A DNA stretch of 10,546 nucleotides from contig JAUVYS010000037.1 in assembly GCA_030602965.1 (NCBI GenBank), positions 1 to 10,546 on the forward strand, written 5' to 3'. Positions within the stretch are counted from its first letter, which is position 1, and each line of letters starts with the position of its first letter. A program made the position numbers and the translations under genes. Below, in pieces: positions 1-7,066 of the stretch. The notes below the pieces were generated by a model that saw only the letters and a list, made by a program, of their open reading frames with translations, made no database searches and had not been told where the DNA came from. This stretch comes from Candidatus Bathyarchaeota archaeon. GTDB lineage: Archaea > Thermoproteota > Bathyarchaeia > RBG-16-48-13 > JAGMEO01.

Positions 1-566
1 CAGCCTTCTGGACATTTTTCCTGAAAAATTCTTATTCTACCATTGAAGATCTTACGCACGTGGATAGCTTCTGTTGGACAAGCCACTTGGCACCACATAC
101 ATATTGGGCAAAATTCTATCGCAATCTTGACATCAGGTTTCTTGGTATCAACCTCGATAATATCAAGTGGACAAGCATCAGCGCAGTCAGTACAGTCTTT
201 TTCACACTTATCCAAGTTAACTTCAACTTCTCTTATAAGTGCAGGAAAGCTTTCAGCTTTCACAACAGCTATAACAGGTTCATTGTTTAACAAATGTGTG
301 ACAGCGCCGAATGGACAAATCGCTTCGCACATACCACAGTGATCGCATTTCTTTTCATCAACATCAATCAAGTGATGTTTACTCTTTTCTCCCTCTGCTT
401 TAGGAACTGGCACAAGTGTTATTGCAGCGGTGGGGCAGATGTCTCTGCAAAGAGTGCAACCCTTACATTTCTCTCTATCATAGATCAAAGAATACCTTTT
501 AGTATGCATAACCCTCTCAATAATGAGCTTACCATTTTCCTCACGTTTTAACAGCCAAAGAGGCAT
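1..566 (-). CDS. fwdF: Polyferredoxin, FwdF/FmdF-like (N-terminal part, runs off left edge)
   Basis: The reading frame is open from an ATG at 566 to the window edge (188 codons seen). GGAGGGA at 577-571 gives an ideal Shine-Dalgarno site. Four complete ferredoxin cluster motifs are visible: C34/C37/C40/C44, C74/C77/C80/C84, C121/C125/C128/C132 and C153/C156/C159/C163. A fifth begins at C185 as CPEG. The mix of CxxCxxCxxxCP and the CxxxCxxC variant, and the spacing of the basic stretch before the CPEG motif, match the polyferredoxin subunit of formylmethanofuran dehydrogenase as I recall it. That subunit carries up to eight [4Fe-4S] clusters and wires electrons to the Fwd/Fmd catalytic subunits in the cytoplasm. 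Roughly half of a typical FwdF is present. It is divergent from the aldehyde oxidoreductase gene. An MvhB-type or other polyferredoxin is the main alternative; the iron-sulfur role is near certain. Confidence 0.75.
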   Translation of the reverse strand, partial: MPLWLLKREENGKLIIERVMHTKRYSLIYDREKCKGCTLCRDICPTAAITLVPVPKAEGEKSKHHLIDVDEKKCDHCGMCEAICPFGAVTHLLNNEPVIAVVKAESFPALIREVEVNLDKCEKDCTDCADACPLDIIEVDTKKPDVKIAIEFCPICMWCQVACPTEAIHVRKIFNGRIRIFQEKCPEG

Positions 567-581
567 AGAATCCCTCCAGAC

Positions 582-600
582 AAAGGTAAAATATACCTTT
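582..600 (-). promoter_or_regulatory. Inverted repeat in the leader of the polyferredoxin gene
   Basis: Seven-base arms AAAGGTA (582-588) and TACCTTT (594-600) flank a five-base AT spacer. The repeat lies between the inferred start of transcription and the Shine-Dalgarno site, 16 bp upstream of the start codon. It could be a dimeric repressor site or a small leader hairpin. No protein is assigned. Confidence 0.4.
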
Positions 601-635
601 CAGAGTTATTTTTTACTCTTTTAAAAAACATTTTA

Positions 636-643
636 TTTATAAA
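636..643 (-). promoter_or_regulatory. TATA box, likely for the polyferredoxin gene
   Basis: TTTATAAA matches the archaeal TATA consensus. Counting about 26 bases downstream on the minus strand puts transcription start near 613 and leaves a leader of about 45 nt. The octamer is itself palindromic, so orientation is taken from the gene that it fits. Confidence 0.45.
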
Positions 644-680
644 ACCTCTGATTAACCCAACAAATATGTCTTCCTTAGGC

Positions 681-688
681 TTATATAT
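681..688 (+). promoter_or_regulatory. TATA box of the aldehyde oxidoreductase gene
   Basis: TTATATAT at 681-688, in the divergent gap, is a strong archaeal TATA-like octamer. It predicts transcription start near 710 and a leader of about 65 nt. The 16-bp palindrome at 686-701 overlaps its 3' edge. Confidence 0.5.
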
Positions 689-701
689 AACAATTGTTAT
701 A
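686..701. promoter_or_regulatory. Perfect 16-bp palindrome, candidate operator
   Basis: The sequence reads identically on both strands (half-site TATAACAA). It lies between the TATA box and the expected start of transcription of the aldehyde oxidoreductase gene. That is the usual place for an archaeal repressor site, because a bound protein would block RNA polymerase recruitment. A second, shorter palindrome ATAAGCTTAT lies at 728-737 in the leader. Confidence 0.45.
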
Positions 702-774
702 ATCTGAATAATCCGGTTAAACAATCGATAAGCTTATGAATTTAAAGATCTAGCATAAAAAAGAGGTTTCTTAA

Positions 775-2670
775 TTGAATGGATATAGTGGTCAAACACT
801 CATTGTAAATTTAACAAAGAAAACTATTGAAACAAAACCTACTGATATGGAGCTTGCAAAAAAATATATTGGTGGAATCGGGCTTGCCATGCGATTAGTC
901 TATGACTATATAGAAGCTGGCGTTGATCCTTTGAGTCCTAATAACCCTTTGATACTTGCAACTGGTCCAGTTGGAGGTACAATGTGGCCCACAGCTGGAA
1001 ATGGTCACGTTTTTGCAGCAAAATCTCCTTTAACGAACACGATTGGAGAGTCAAAGGCCCACGGCTTTTTTGGGGCTGAATTGAAGAGAGCAGGTTACGA
1101 CGTTGTTATTATTCTAGGGAAATCAGATAAGCCAGTTTACTTGTGGATCGATGATGATTCTGTACAACTCATGGATGCAACATTTCTTTGGGGAAAAACA
1201 CCACTCGAAACCGAGGAAAGGATAAAGAAGGAATTAGGTGATTCAAACATACGAGTGGCATCAATTGGTCCAGCTGGAGAGAAGCTTGTAAGAATAGCAG
1301 CTATCATTAACGAAATAAGCAGAGCTTGCGGAAGATGTGGAATGGGAACTGTGATGGGTTCCAAGAATATGAAAGCAATTGCTGTAAGAGGAAGCGGAGA
1401 TGTCACTATTGCTGACGTTGAAGGTTTTCTAGATTTTTGTAAAGTCTTTTATGAACGAGCGAAAGGTCCCAAAACAAGGAAATATCGAACTCTTGGAACA
1501 GCTGAAAACATACTTACACACAATAAGATAGGTTCACTGCCTACAAGGAACTTTACTAATGCTACTTTTGAAGGAGCAGAAAAAGTCAGTGGCGAATACA
1601 TCAGTGAAAGGTTTGTCGATAACATTGTTGCGTGTGGTGGCTGTCCAATGCGATGTGAACATGTGGCTGTTGTCTCAGATGGAGCCTATAAAGGATCTAT
1701 TGCAAGAATGGAATATGAGTCGGTTTGGGCATTTGGTCCAAACTGTGGCATTGATAATATTGAAGGAGTCATAAAAGCAATCGAGCTCTGTAATGTTTAC
1801 GGAATGGACACAATATCTTGTGGAGTAATAGTAGGATTTGCTATGGACTGCTTCGAAAACAAAATACTTACAAAGAAAGACACTGATGGGATTGAACTAA
1901 AATTTGGTAATACGGAAGCTATGATAAAGATTATCAAAATGATGGGAGAAAGGACGGGGCTTGGAGACATTCTAGCTGAAGGAGTAAAACGAGCTGCTGA
2001 GAAAATTGGCAAGGGATCAGATAAACTAGCAAATCACATTAAAGGCCTAGAGATGACAGGGTACGACGTGAGAGGGCTAAAGACCGCTGCTTTAGGCTAC
2101 GCTGTATCATTTAGAGGTGCAGATCACAATCGTCATGGAGCTTATGGATTTGATGTGGGTGGACAAGTGAACAGATTCATAGTAGAGAAAGGACGAGGAG
2201 TTCTGGTTAAAAAAAGAGAGGATTTCTACACTATTATAGATTCCTTTATTTTATGTAAATTCTCTAGAGGCTTGTATCAAAACGACCATGAAGACGCTGC
2301 AAAACTATATCGTATACTAACTGGGTTTGACATGACAACGGAGGATATGAGAAAAGCTGGTGAAAGAATTAGTAATTATGCAAGAATATTCAACATACGT
2401 GAAGGTTTCACACGAAAAGACGATACGGTTCCAATTAAAAGCATGACAACACCGGTACCTGAGGACTGTGTAGCTAAAGGAGCTGTAGTCAAACAGAAGG
2501 AAATAGACTTTCTTCTAGATGAGTATTATGAGATTAGAGGCTGGACAAAGGAAGGTGTCCCAACTATAGAGAAGCTGAAGGAACTTGATATGGAAGAATT
2601 TATCAAAGTCGTGAAGCCCAAGATTGCTGCGACACCGACAGGAGGATCCAAAAGAAAAAGTGGGAGATGA
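775..2670 (+). CDS. aor: Tungsten-containing aldehyde:ferredoxin oxidoreductase (AOR family)
   Basis: This 631-residue protein belongs to the tungstopterin AOR family, which oxidises aldehydes to carboxylates and reduces ferredoxin in the cytoplasm. The start is TTG at 775 with GAGGT at 763-767, seven bases upstream; no other start is placed as well. The cluster ligands are visible as C287/C290/C294 plus a distal C494. The family's E313 (in the EYES motif), the GMDTISCG pterin-binding stretch (343-350) and DSFILC (489-494) are all present. The order is the usual one: an N-terminal pterin-binding domain followed by two helical AOR domains. Length is close to the ~605 residues of the Pyrococcus enzyme. 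The downstream ferredoxin overlaps by 4 bp, which resembles two-subunit members such as WOR5 or bacterial AorAB. The substrate cannot be read from the sequence. Confidence 0.93.
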   Translation: MNGYSGQTLIVNLTKKTIETKPTDMELAKKYIGGIGLAMRLVYDYIEAGVDPLSPNNPLILATGPVGGTMWPTAGNGHVFAAKSPLTNTIGESKAHGFFGAELKRAGYDVVIILGKSDKPVYLWIDDDSVQLMDATFLWGKTPLETEERIKKELGDSNIRVASIGPAGEKLVRIAAIINEISRACGRCGMGTVMGSKNMKAIAVRGSGDVTIADVEGFLDFCKVFYERAKGPKTRKYRTLGTAENILTHNKIGSLPTRNFTNATFEGAEKVSGEYISERFVDNIVACGGCPMRCEHVAVVSDGAYKGSIARMEYESVWAFGPNCGIDNIEGVIKAIELCNVYGMDTISCGVIVGFAMDCFENKILTKKDTDGIELKFGNTEAMIKIIKMMGERTGLGDILAEGVKRAAEKIGKGSDKLANHIKGLEMTGYDVRGLKTAALGYAVSFRGADHNRHGAYGFDVGGQVNRFIVEKGRGVLVKKREDFYTIIDSFILCKFSRGLYQNDHEDAAKLYRILTGFDMTTEDMRKAGERISNYARIFNIREGFTRKDDTVPIKSMTTPVPEDCVAKGAVVKQKEIDFLLDEYYEIRGWTKEGVPTIEKLKELDMEEFIKVVKPKIAATPTGGSKRKSGR

Positions 2671-3164
2671 AAGAAGTGGTAACTACAAGAAAAAAATTCA
2701 TTTCAGCTGACCCAAAGAAGTGTGTTGGCTGCCAAATTTGTGAGTATGTCTGCGCACTTGAGAAGGATAAAGTCTTTAACCCATTGAAATCCAGAATTAG
2801 AACCGTAAGGTTATACCCAAAGAATCTAGCACTTGCATGTAGACTTTGCGAAGACGCCCCCTGTGGTACAGCTTGTCCACGAAAAGCAGTAGAGCAGGCC
2901 CCAGAAACAGGCGTAATACTGATCGACGACGAAAAATGCGATGGATGTGGCTGGTGCATTGAAGCCTGCGAGTTTGGAGCAATAACACTACACCCAGAAA
3001 GTAAAGTTGTTGTATGCTGCGACCTCTGTGATGGAGAACCAGTATGTGTTGAATGGTGCCCAGAGGAAGCTCTTGAACTCACAACAACCGATGTATTAGC
3101 TCAAAAAGCTCGGATCTCTGCCACAAAGAAACTTTTCCAAGCAACAGTTGAGACGAAATCTTAA
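2667..3164 (+). CDS. Ferredoxin subunit with four [4Fe-4S] clusters, partner of the aldehyde oxidoreductase
   Basis: All sixteen cysteines of a HycB/CooF/DmsB-type electron-transfer subunit are present in its 165 residues: C19/22/25/29, C58/61/66/70, C91/94/97/101 and C118/121/127/131. The longer gaps in the second and fourth motifs (CxxCxxxxC and CxxCxxxxxC) are typical of that family. C117 is an extra neighbouring cysteine. The gene overlaps the oxidoreductase by ATGA, so translational coupling and a stable complex are likely. Its role would be to carry electrons from the tungstopterin subunit to ferredoxin or another acceptor. GGAG directly abuts the ATG at 2667; a GTG three codons in (2676) has better spacing and could be the true start. 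The gene ends in a TTAA shared with the convergent neighbour. Confidence 0.9.
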   Translation: MKEVVTTRKKFISADPKKCVGCQICEYVCALEKDKVFNPLKSRIRTVRLYPKNLALACRLCEDAPCGTACPRKAVEQAPETGVILIDDEKCDGCGWCIEACEFGAITLHPESKVVVCCDLCDGEPVCVEWCPEEALELTTTDVLAQKARISATKKLFQATVETKS

Positions 3165-3676
3165 CTCCCTTTTCTTTTTTCTGCAACTTTTTTGATTAAT
3201 TCTTTTATTTTGTCTTTTTCTCCATGAATTATGAGAAATCCGTCTTCTTGTGTTCTGAGTGAAAGATTGAGATCTTTAGCTAATATTTCATATTCTCCTT
3301 TGTCCATGTCTGCATCGATTCTTACTCTAATCCAATGTTGATCACGAGGAACCCCATGAACCAGCTTTGATGAAACAGTGCGTATAACCTCAACTACTTT
3401 TCCTCTCGCATCAAAAATTTTCCGTAAGTATTCGTCAGCTAAGTCTTTTCCAACATCCACCTCGGTGAGATAGAGAAGTGTTTGTTCAATATTTCCCAAG
3501 TAAACTTCAATCTTCGAGAGCGTTTCGATTTTGCTCTGATCAAGATTATACATGTTAATTAACGCTTTTGCTGAGCGAAGATCAGCGATTACCTTCTTCG
3601 GGACATTTACGCCTTTACTTCGCATCATAACTACTAATTCGTCTAAAACCTTCCAAACTTCCTTGTAGTTCTCCAT
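3161..3676 (-). CDS. DUF2096-like archaeal protein of unknown function
   Basis: The protein has about 171 residues. The start opening MENYKEVWKVLDELV, the segment KGVNVPKKVIADLRSAKALINMY and the charged C-terminal half recall the archaeal DUF2096 family, found mainly in methanogens and relatives; I recognise this by memory of the pattern, not by search. Residues ~5-90 look helical and ~115-160 look like an alpha/beta fold. There is no signal peptide, membrane segment or cysteine cluster. I chose the ATG at 3676; an in-frame TTG at 3688 adds four residues, and neither has a clear Shine-Dalgarno site. It is the last gene after hdrB (49-bp gap) and its stop overlaps that of the convergent ferredoxin gene. 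Confidence 0.75.
   Translation of the reverse strand: MENYKEVWKVLDELVVMMRSKGVNVPKKVIADLRSAKALINMYNLDQSKIETLSKIEVYLGNIEQTLLYLTEVDVGKDLADEYLRKIFDARGKVVEVIRTVSSKLVHGVPRDQHWIRVRIDADMDKGEYEILAKDLNLSLRTQEDGFLIIHGEKDKIKELIKKVAEKRKGS
3170..3180 (+). terminator. T-rich stretch, likely terminator of the oxidoreductase operon
   Basis: A TTTTCTTTTTT tract starts 6 bp after the stop codon of the ferredoxin gene. Archaeal RNA polymerase stops at such T tracts without needing a hairpin. The tract lies inside the 3' end of the convergent gene. Confidence 0.4.
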
Positions 3677-3724
3677 CTTCGTGTCCAACCGTACTCAGAA
3701 TTAGAAGAATAAAGGTGAAAAAGG

Positions 3725-4624
3725 TCAGTGTTTCACTTTAATCTCTTCAACCAAACGACTCAATACTTTATCAGCTTTCACTCTGAGTTCGTCAAGAGCA
3801 AGTTCTTCGGGGGTAATTCCCATAGCTAAACCTAGTAGTTGAGGATAATGAAGTACTGGCAATCCATAAGTTTCAGAAAAAGTCTTTTCAATCCTTGGTT
3901 GATTGAGATCATAGATCATGTGGCAATTAGGACAAATAGTGATTATAGCTTCTGCTCCTGCTTCTTTGATGTTCTTCAACTTATCTCTCGCAAGGCTTAG
4001 TGGTATGTTTGGATCTATACCAAGAACTGTCCCGCCACAGCATTCGCTTTCATCCAAGTAGTCAACAACAGTCGCTCCAGTTAGTTCAATTAGTTTAGTT
4101 AACACTGTAGGGTTCTCTGGATTTTCTGTCTCGAGATACTTATGAGGTCTTAAAAAGTGGCATCCGTAGTGTTCTGCAACCTTCAGGTCATTAAATGGTT
4201 TAGTAACAAGCTCACTGAGCTTCTCAATACCTACATCTTCTGCCAGTATCTCAATGAAATGTTTGACTTCGATGCTTCCTTTAAACTCTAAACTAATGTC
4301 TGCTAGGTATTTGTTAACTCTTTGTCGAAGTTCTCTGTCTTTCTTCAATTGTTTGTTGGTTTTAGTGAGGGTTGCGAAGCAGCCATTGCAAAGAGTGATA
4401 ATATTGAGACCCATATCCTCGGCTATGCAAAGATTTCTTGCTGCCAAAGCTATAGACATTTCATGGTTAACTGGATCTATTGGAAGACCACAGCAGTTTG
4501 CATCAGGCATTGTTATGAGTTTTATTCCTAACTTTTTTGCGATTCTGCGAGCTGAGATCTCGTAAGCGAGTTCTCTATATGGTATTAAACATCCAATGAA
4601 AAAAGCATATTTATTGTCTGTCAT
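3725..4624 (-). CDS. hdrB: Heterodisulfide reductase subunit B (HdrB), two CCG domains
   Basis: HdrB holds the active-site non-cubane iron-sulfur clusters that reduce heterodisulfide-type substrates. Both cysteine-rich CCG domains are intact in this 299-residue protein: C12, C44-C45-G46, C79/C82, and C155, C195-C196-G197, C231/C234. Length is normal for the family. The ATG at 4624 has AAGGAG at 4639-4634, nine bases upstream, inside hdrC; the two genes overlap by 14 bp, so they are co-translated. There is no membrane segment, so this is the soluble HdrABC type rather than HdrDE. No hdrA is in the window, so the partner FAD subunit must be elsewhere or absent. Bacterial and archaeal paralogues use other disulfides or acceptors, and the substrate here is open. 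Confidence 0.92.
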   Translation of the reverse strand: MTDNKYAFFIGCLIPYRELAYEISARRIAKKLGIKLITMPDANCCGLPIDPVNHEMSIALAARNLCIAEDMGLNIITLCNGCFATLTKTNKQLKKDRELRQRVNKYLADISLEFKGSIEVKHFIEILAEDVGIEKLSELVTKPFNDLKVAEHYGCHFLRPHKYLETENPENPTVLTKLIELTGATVVDYLDESECCGGTVLGIDPNIPLSLARDKLKNIKEAGAEAIITICPNCHMIYDLNQPRIEKTFSETYGLPVLHYPQLLGLAMGITPEELALDELRVKADKVLSRLVEEIKVKH

Positions 4625-5147
4625 CTGACTCTTCTCCTTTTATGGTGTCAATGAACCCTGTCTTTTCTGCAAGTTTCTTGATGTCTTCGATCTTGGTCTT
4701 AGAAAGAGGAGGCAAACCAGCATCTTCCCTTTTCTTGGTTCGCGTCTTAGGAATGTTGTAGACAAACCCTGTCTTTAGAATTGCTGATCCAAAATCTTTG
4801 AAAACTCTTGGCACACATCCCTCTTTCACTGCGAGATTCTTCAACACTCTTAGGACACTTGCCATCTCCACTCCTTGTGGGCAGCGGTCAACGCAAGTTG
4901 CGCATGCGGCGCAAAGCCAGATAGTTTTGCTCGACAGAACTTTGTCTTTCAAACCGAATTGTGCCAGACGCATTAACTGATTTGGCCTGTAGGTGTCTAT
5001 AATTTGCGCAATTGGACAACTGGATGTACATGTTCCACATTGAAAACAGATCTTAAGGGTCTCGCCGCCTGGCATCTTCAAAACTAGATTTTTGAACTCA
5101 GGATCAATTCTAAGAGGTTTACGATATGTCTTTACTTCATTACTCAT
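4611..5147 (-). CDS. hdrC: Heterodisulfide reductase subunit C (HdrC)
   Basis: HdrC is the small iron-sulfur subunit that passes electrons from HdrA to HdrB. Two cluster motifs are visible in its 178 residues, C34/C37/C40/C44 and C79/C82/C85/C89, each ending in CP, with the usual spacing of about 45 residues. The tail after residue ~120 is basic and lysine-rich. The ATG at 5147 has GAGGT at 5163-5159, with a rather long 11-base spacer. It overlaps hdrB and lies 95 bp downstream of the endonuclease Q gene, so it may be read through from that gene or have its own weak promoter. I see no convincing TATA box in the gap. Confidence 0.9.
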   Translation of the reverse strand: MSNEVKTYRKPLRIDPEFKNLVLKMPGGETLKICFQCGTCTSSCPIAQIIDTYRPNQLMRLAQFGLKDKVLSSKTIWLCAACATCVDRCPQGVEMASVLRVLKNLAVKEGCVPRVFKDFGSAILKTGFVYNIPKTRTKKREDAGLPPLSKTKIEDIKKLAEKTGFIDTIKGEESDDRQ

Positions 5148-5242
5148 AATATTGTGTTACCTCGTCGGCATGCATTATGACTGAAAAAACATTGGATCTA
5201 TTTTGGAGTTCTAAAATTGATGCTATCTTTAACAATGTTAAT

Positions 5243-6535
5243 TCAAATAAATCTTTCGAGACCCACTTTTTCATCTTTGAAATCTATCTTATCTTTAGTA
5301 TTCTTGCTTTTTTTTTCGAAAATCTTGATTTTTCCGTAAACGCCATCGTAACCAGGCTCAATTTTAACTTTATCTTGTCTAACTCTGATAATTGCCTCTG
5401 CGATAGTAGGGTTTACAATTTGAGTTAGCTCTTTAAAAGACGCTTCCAACAAGACATTGAACTCGGTTCCAAAGCGTAAAATCAGAGCATTGTAGATGTT
5501 CCAGATTTTGACTGATGACAGGGTTTTCATATTGAGCACTGATGCTAAGATCTCATGAAGTGGAAGTAAGTGTTTAAAGCCTATGGAGCCTTCTGGATGA
5601 AAACCGGGGGGTCTATCTGCTAACTTCTCAATTCTCTGTTCAACGCCCTCAGTAAGCTTCCGATTACAGACTGGACATCGATTATTCAATTTTATTGCTT
5701 CGCTTGGAGGCAAAGAAACATTACAACTTCTATGCCCAGTCCAATGATATTTACCATAAGCAGGGTTTGTTTCAATTGTGAACTTGAAACGCTTAGGATC
5801 CTTCTTTCTTATAGTGTCAACAACTTCATTATATGTTACTGTACTAAGTTCGAAAACATTGGTTTCTCTGCCAATTCTCCAAGGCCAAGGACTATGAGAG
5901 TCACTATTTGATAGTAAAGAGTATTTATCGAGAGCACTTAGCCTCCAATTCATTGGAGGATCTGAAGAAAGACCCGTCTCTAGAGCGAAGATGTGTCGAG
6001 ATTGATCCTGATAGCAATCCTCTAAACTATCAAAGCCACTAAAAGCACCAAAAAGGCTAAACCAAGGAGTCCAAACATGGGCAGGAAAAATCATATTATG
6101 TCTAGAGATGTTGATTACTTCTTCAACCAACTCTGTTGCTGTCATCTTGAGCTGAGGCCTACCATCAGCCTGTAAACTACCAAATTTTGACAAATAATCA
6201 CTGATCTGCTCTGCTATCTCGAAACTCGGAGTCATGATAACATGGTGAATTTTCTTAATTCTATCGTTATAATTGAAAATCGTGCAAACTTCACTAGTAA
6301 TCATGAAATAGACTTGCCTGTTTGTCTGACCAGTTGGTTTATACAATCCTGTACCTAGGACTTCTCCGAGTGAGTTTCTTAGTTCTTTCATCCACTCTGG
6401 ATGCGTAAAGTCACCTGTTCCTATCAGATTTAACCCTTTAATCAGAGAGTAATGAACCAATTCATTCACATTCATTCGTTGACTAGTAGCACGACTGTAA
6501 CGTCCATGTATGTGAAGGTCAGCAAACACAAGCAA
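5243..6535 (-). CDS. endoQ: Endonuclease Q (PHP-fold DNA repair nuclease)
   Basis: EndoQ nicks DNA 5' of deaminated bases (uracil, hypoxanthine, xanthine) and abasic sites. At 430 residues it is close to the ~424 of the Pyrococcus enzyme. The PHP-type metal ligands are visible: H8 and H10 (DLHIHGRYS), D42 and H45 (GTGDFTHP), E82, H98, H153 (PAHVWTPW), and D212/H214 (SNSDSHSP). A zinc-binding segment follows with H268, C271, C287 and C290. The C-terminal GYDGVYG motif (402-408 region) is as in the family. The start is TTG at 6535 with no strong Shine-Dalgarno site; a GTG two codons later is possible. It is the first gene of the minus-strand set leading into hdrC-hdrB, an odd partner for redox genes. 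Confidence 0.9.
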   Translation of the reverse strand: MLVFADLHIHGRYSRATSQRMNVNELVHYSLIKGLNLIGTGDFTHPEWMKELRNSLGEVLGTGLYKPTGQTNRQVYFMITSEVCTIFNYNDRIKKIHHVIMTPSFEIAEQISDYLSKFGSLQADGRPQLKMTATELVEEVINISRHNMIFPAHVWTPWFSLFGAFSGFDSLEDCYQDQSRHIFALETGLSSDPPMNWRLSALDKYSLLSNSDSHSPWPWRIGRETNVFELSTVTYNEVVDTIRKKDPKRFKFTIETNPAYGKYHWTGHRSCNVSLPPSEAIKLNNRCPVCNRKLTEGVEQRIEKLADRPPGFHPEGSIGFKHLLPLHEILASVLNMKTLSSVKIWNIYNALILRFGTEFNVLLEASFKELTQIVNPTIAEAIIRVRQDKVKIEPGYDGVYGKIKIFEKKSKNTKDKIDFKDEKVGLERFI

Positions 6536-6582
6536 GATTAATCGTTGATCCGTATAGTTTTATTAATAATTCTAGAAGAAAG

Positions 6583-6592
6583 AGTATAAATT
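6583..6592 (-). promoter_or_regulatory. TATA-like box for endonuclease Q
   Basis: On the minus strand this reads AATTTATACT. Start of transcription is predicted near 6561, leaving a short leader of about 25 nt before the TTG start. Confidence 0.35.
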
Positions 6593-6634
6593 CTGTAGTA
6601 TTGAGTGATTACACCACTATAAATTGATCATCTT

Positions 6635-6865
6635 TTAGATACCGACTTGGCTTAGGAGTAGTCGGAGTAGAAAGCCAATAGCAACACTGACAACATTGAT
6701 GATTAAGCTGATCTTGGCTGATTCTTTCCAGCTCTGCTTTAATAAGTATTTCAACAACACTGTTTCTATCAGAATAGTCAAGATCCCCAGGAAAACAGTT
6801 GTTATTTGAAAAACAAGATACAAATTCCATCCATCTATGACGTCGCTTATCATTTTAATACTCAT
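6635..6865 (-). CDS. Small two-helix membrane protein, unknown family
   Basis: I do not recognise this 76-residue protein. It has two hydrophobic segments, about residues 14-42 and 50-72, joined by a short basic linker (KQSWKES). A Glu-Thr pair at 34-35 sits inside the first helix and an Asn-Val-Val-Ser at 57-60 inside the second. The ATG at 6865 has a good GAGAGG site seven bases upstream and a TATA box at 6927-6919, so the gene is well supported. Another minus-strand frame over 6609-6830 has cysteine-rich, low-complexity content and no such start signals. The helix pattern resembles part of larger archaeal membrane proteins, so a shortened relative is possible. Confidence 0.65.
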   Translation of the reverse strand: MSIKMISDVIDGWNLYLVFQITTVFLGILTILIETVLLKYLLKQSWKESAKISLIINVVSVAIGFLLRLLLSQVGI

Positions 6866-6918
6866 TTTTTCAACCTCTCTTGATTAAAACAGGGTTATGT
6901 TTGATATTTATTTTATCA

Positions 6919-6927
6919 CATATAAAA
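6919..6927 (-). promoter_or_regulatory. TATA box of the small membrane protein gene
   Basis: Minus strand TTTTATATG. It predicts transcription start near 6897 and a leader of about 30 nt with the GAGAGG ribosome site in it. Confidence 0.45.
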
Positions 6928-6932
6928 CGATT

Positions 6933-6946
6933 AAAAATAAAAAAAA
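6933..6946 (-). terminator. T tract, likely terminator of the upstream minus-strand gene
   Basis: Read on the minus strand this is T8-A-T5 straight after a CCCTCC stretch, about 120 nt past the stop codon of the gene ending at 7067. It is just upstream of the promoter of the next minus gene, as expected for a terminator between two transcription units. Confidence 0.45.
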
Positions 6947-6980
6947 GGAGGGCTTTGATATAAATTCTTGCAAGTGCGCT

Positions 6981-7034
6981 GGTATCCCCCCGACAACCAT
7001 ACAGTGCTATGTGGTTACCACACCCTCTTTTTTT
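6981..7034 (+). repeat. Possible divergent copy (A) of the T7-tailed element
   Basis: It shares GACAAC, CAGTG, GTGG...CCACA and a CTC-T7 end, in that order, with the two clear copies at 8120 and 10405, but is shorter between them. It can fold: ACC-ATA (6996-7001) with TAT (7008-7010) and GGT (7013-7015), or GTGG/CCAC (7011-7014 with 7018-7021). GGTA at 6981-6984 can also pair with TACC at 7016-7019. Membership is uncertain because the stretch is short. Confidence 0.4.
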
Positions 7035-7066
7035 AAATCAGAATCTTAGACATGCGTGCTATCATT

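Noticed and set aside
43..551. Plus-strand frames of up to 99 codons
   Set aside because: They lie antisense to the polyferredoxin gene, whose minus frame has a perfect ribosome site and four ferredoxin motifs.
2603..3082. Minus-strand frame of 159 codons
   Set aside because: It is antisense to the ferredoxin gene with its sixteen conserved cysteines; Ser/His-rich composition is typical of a shadow frame.
5177..5428. Plus-strand frame of 83 codons starting with ATG
   Set aside because: It covers the antisense of the conserved C-terminus of endonuclease Q and has no good ribosome site.
6609..6830. Minus-strand 73-codon frame, cysteine-rich at the end
   Set aside because: It overlaps the better supported two-helix protein, which has the ribosome site and TATA box.
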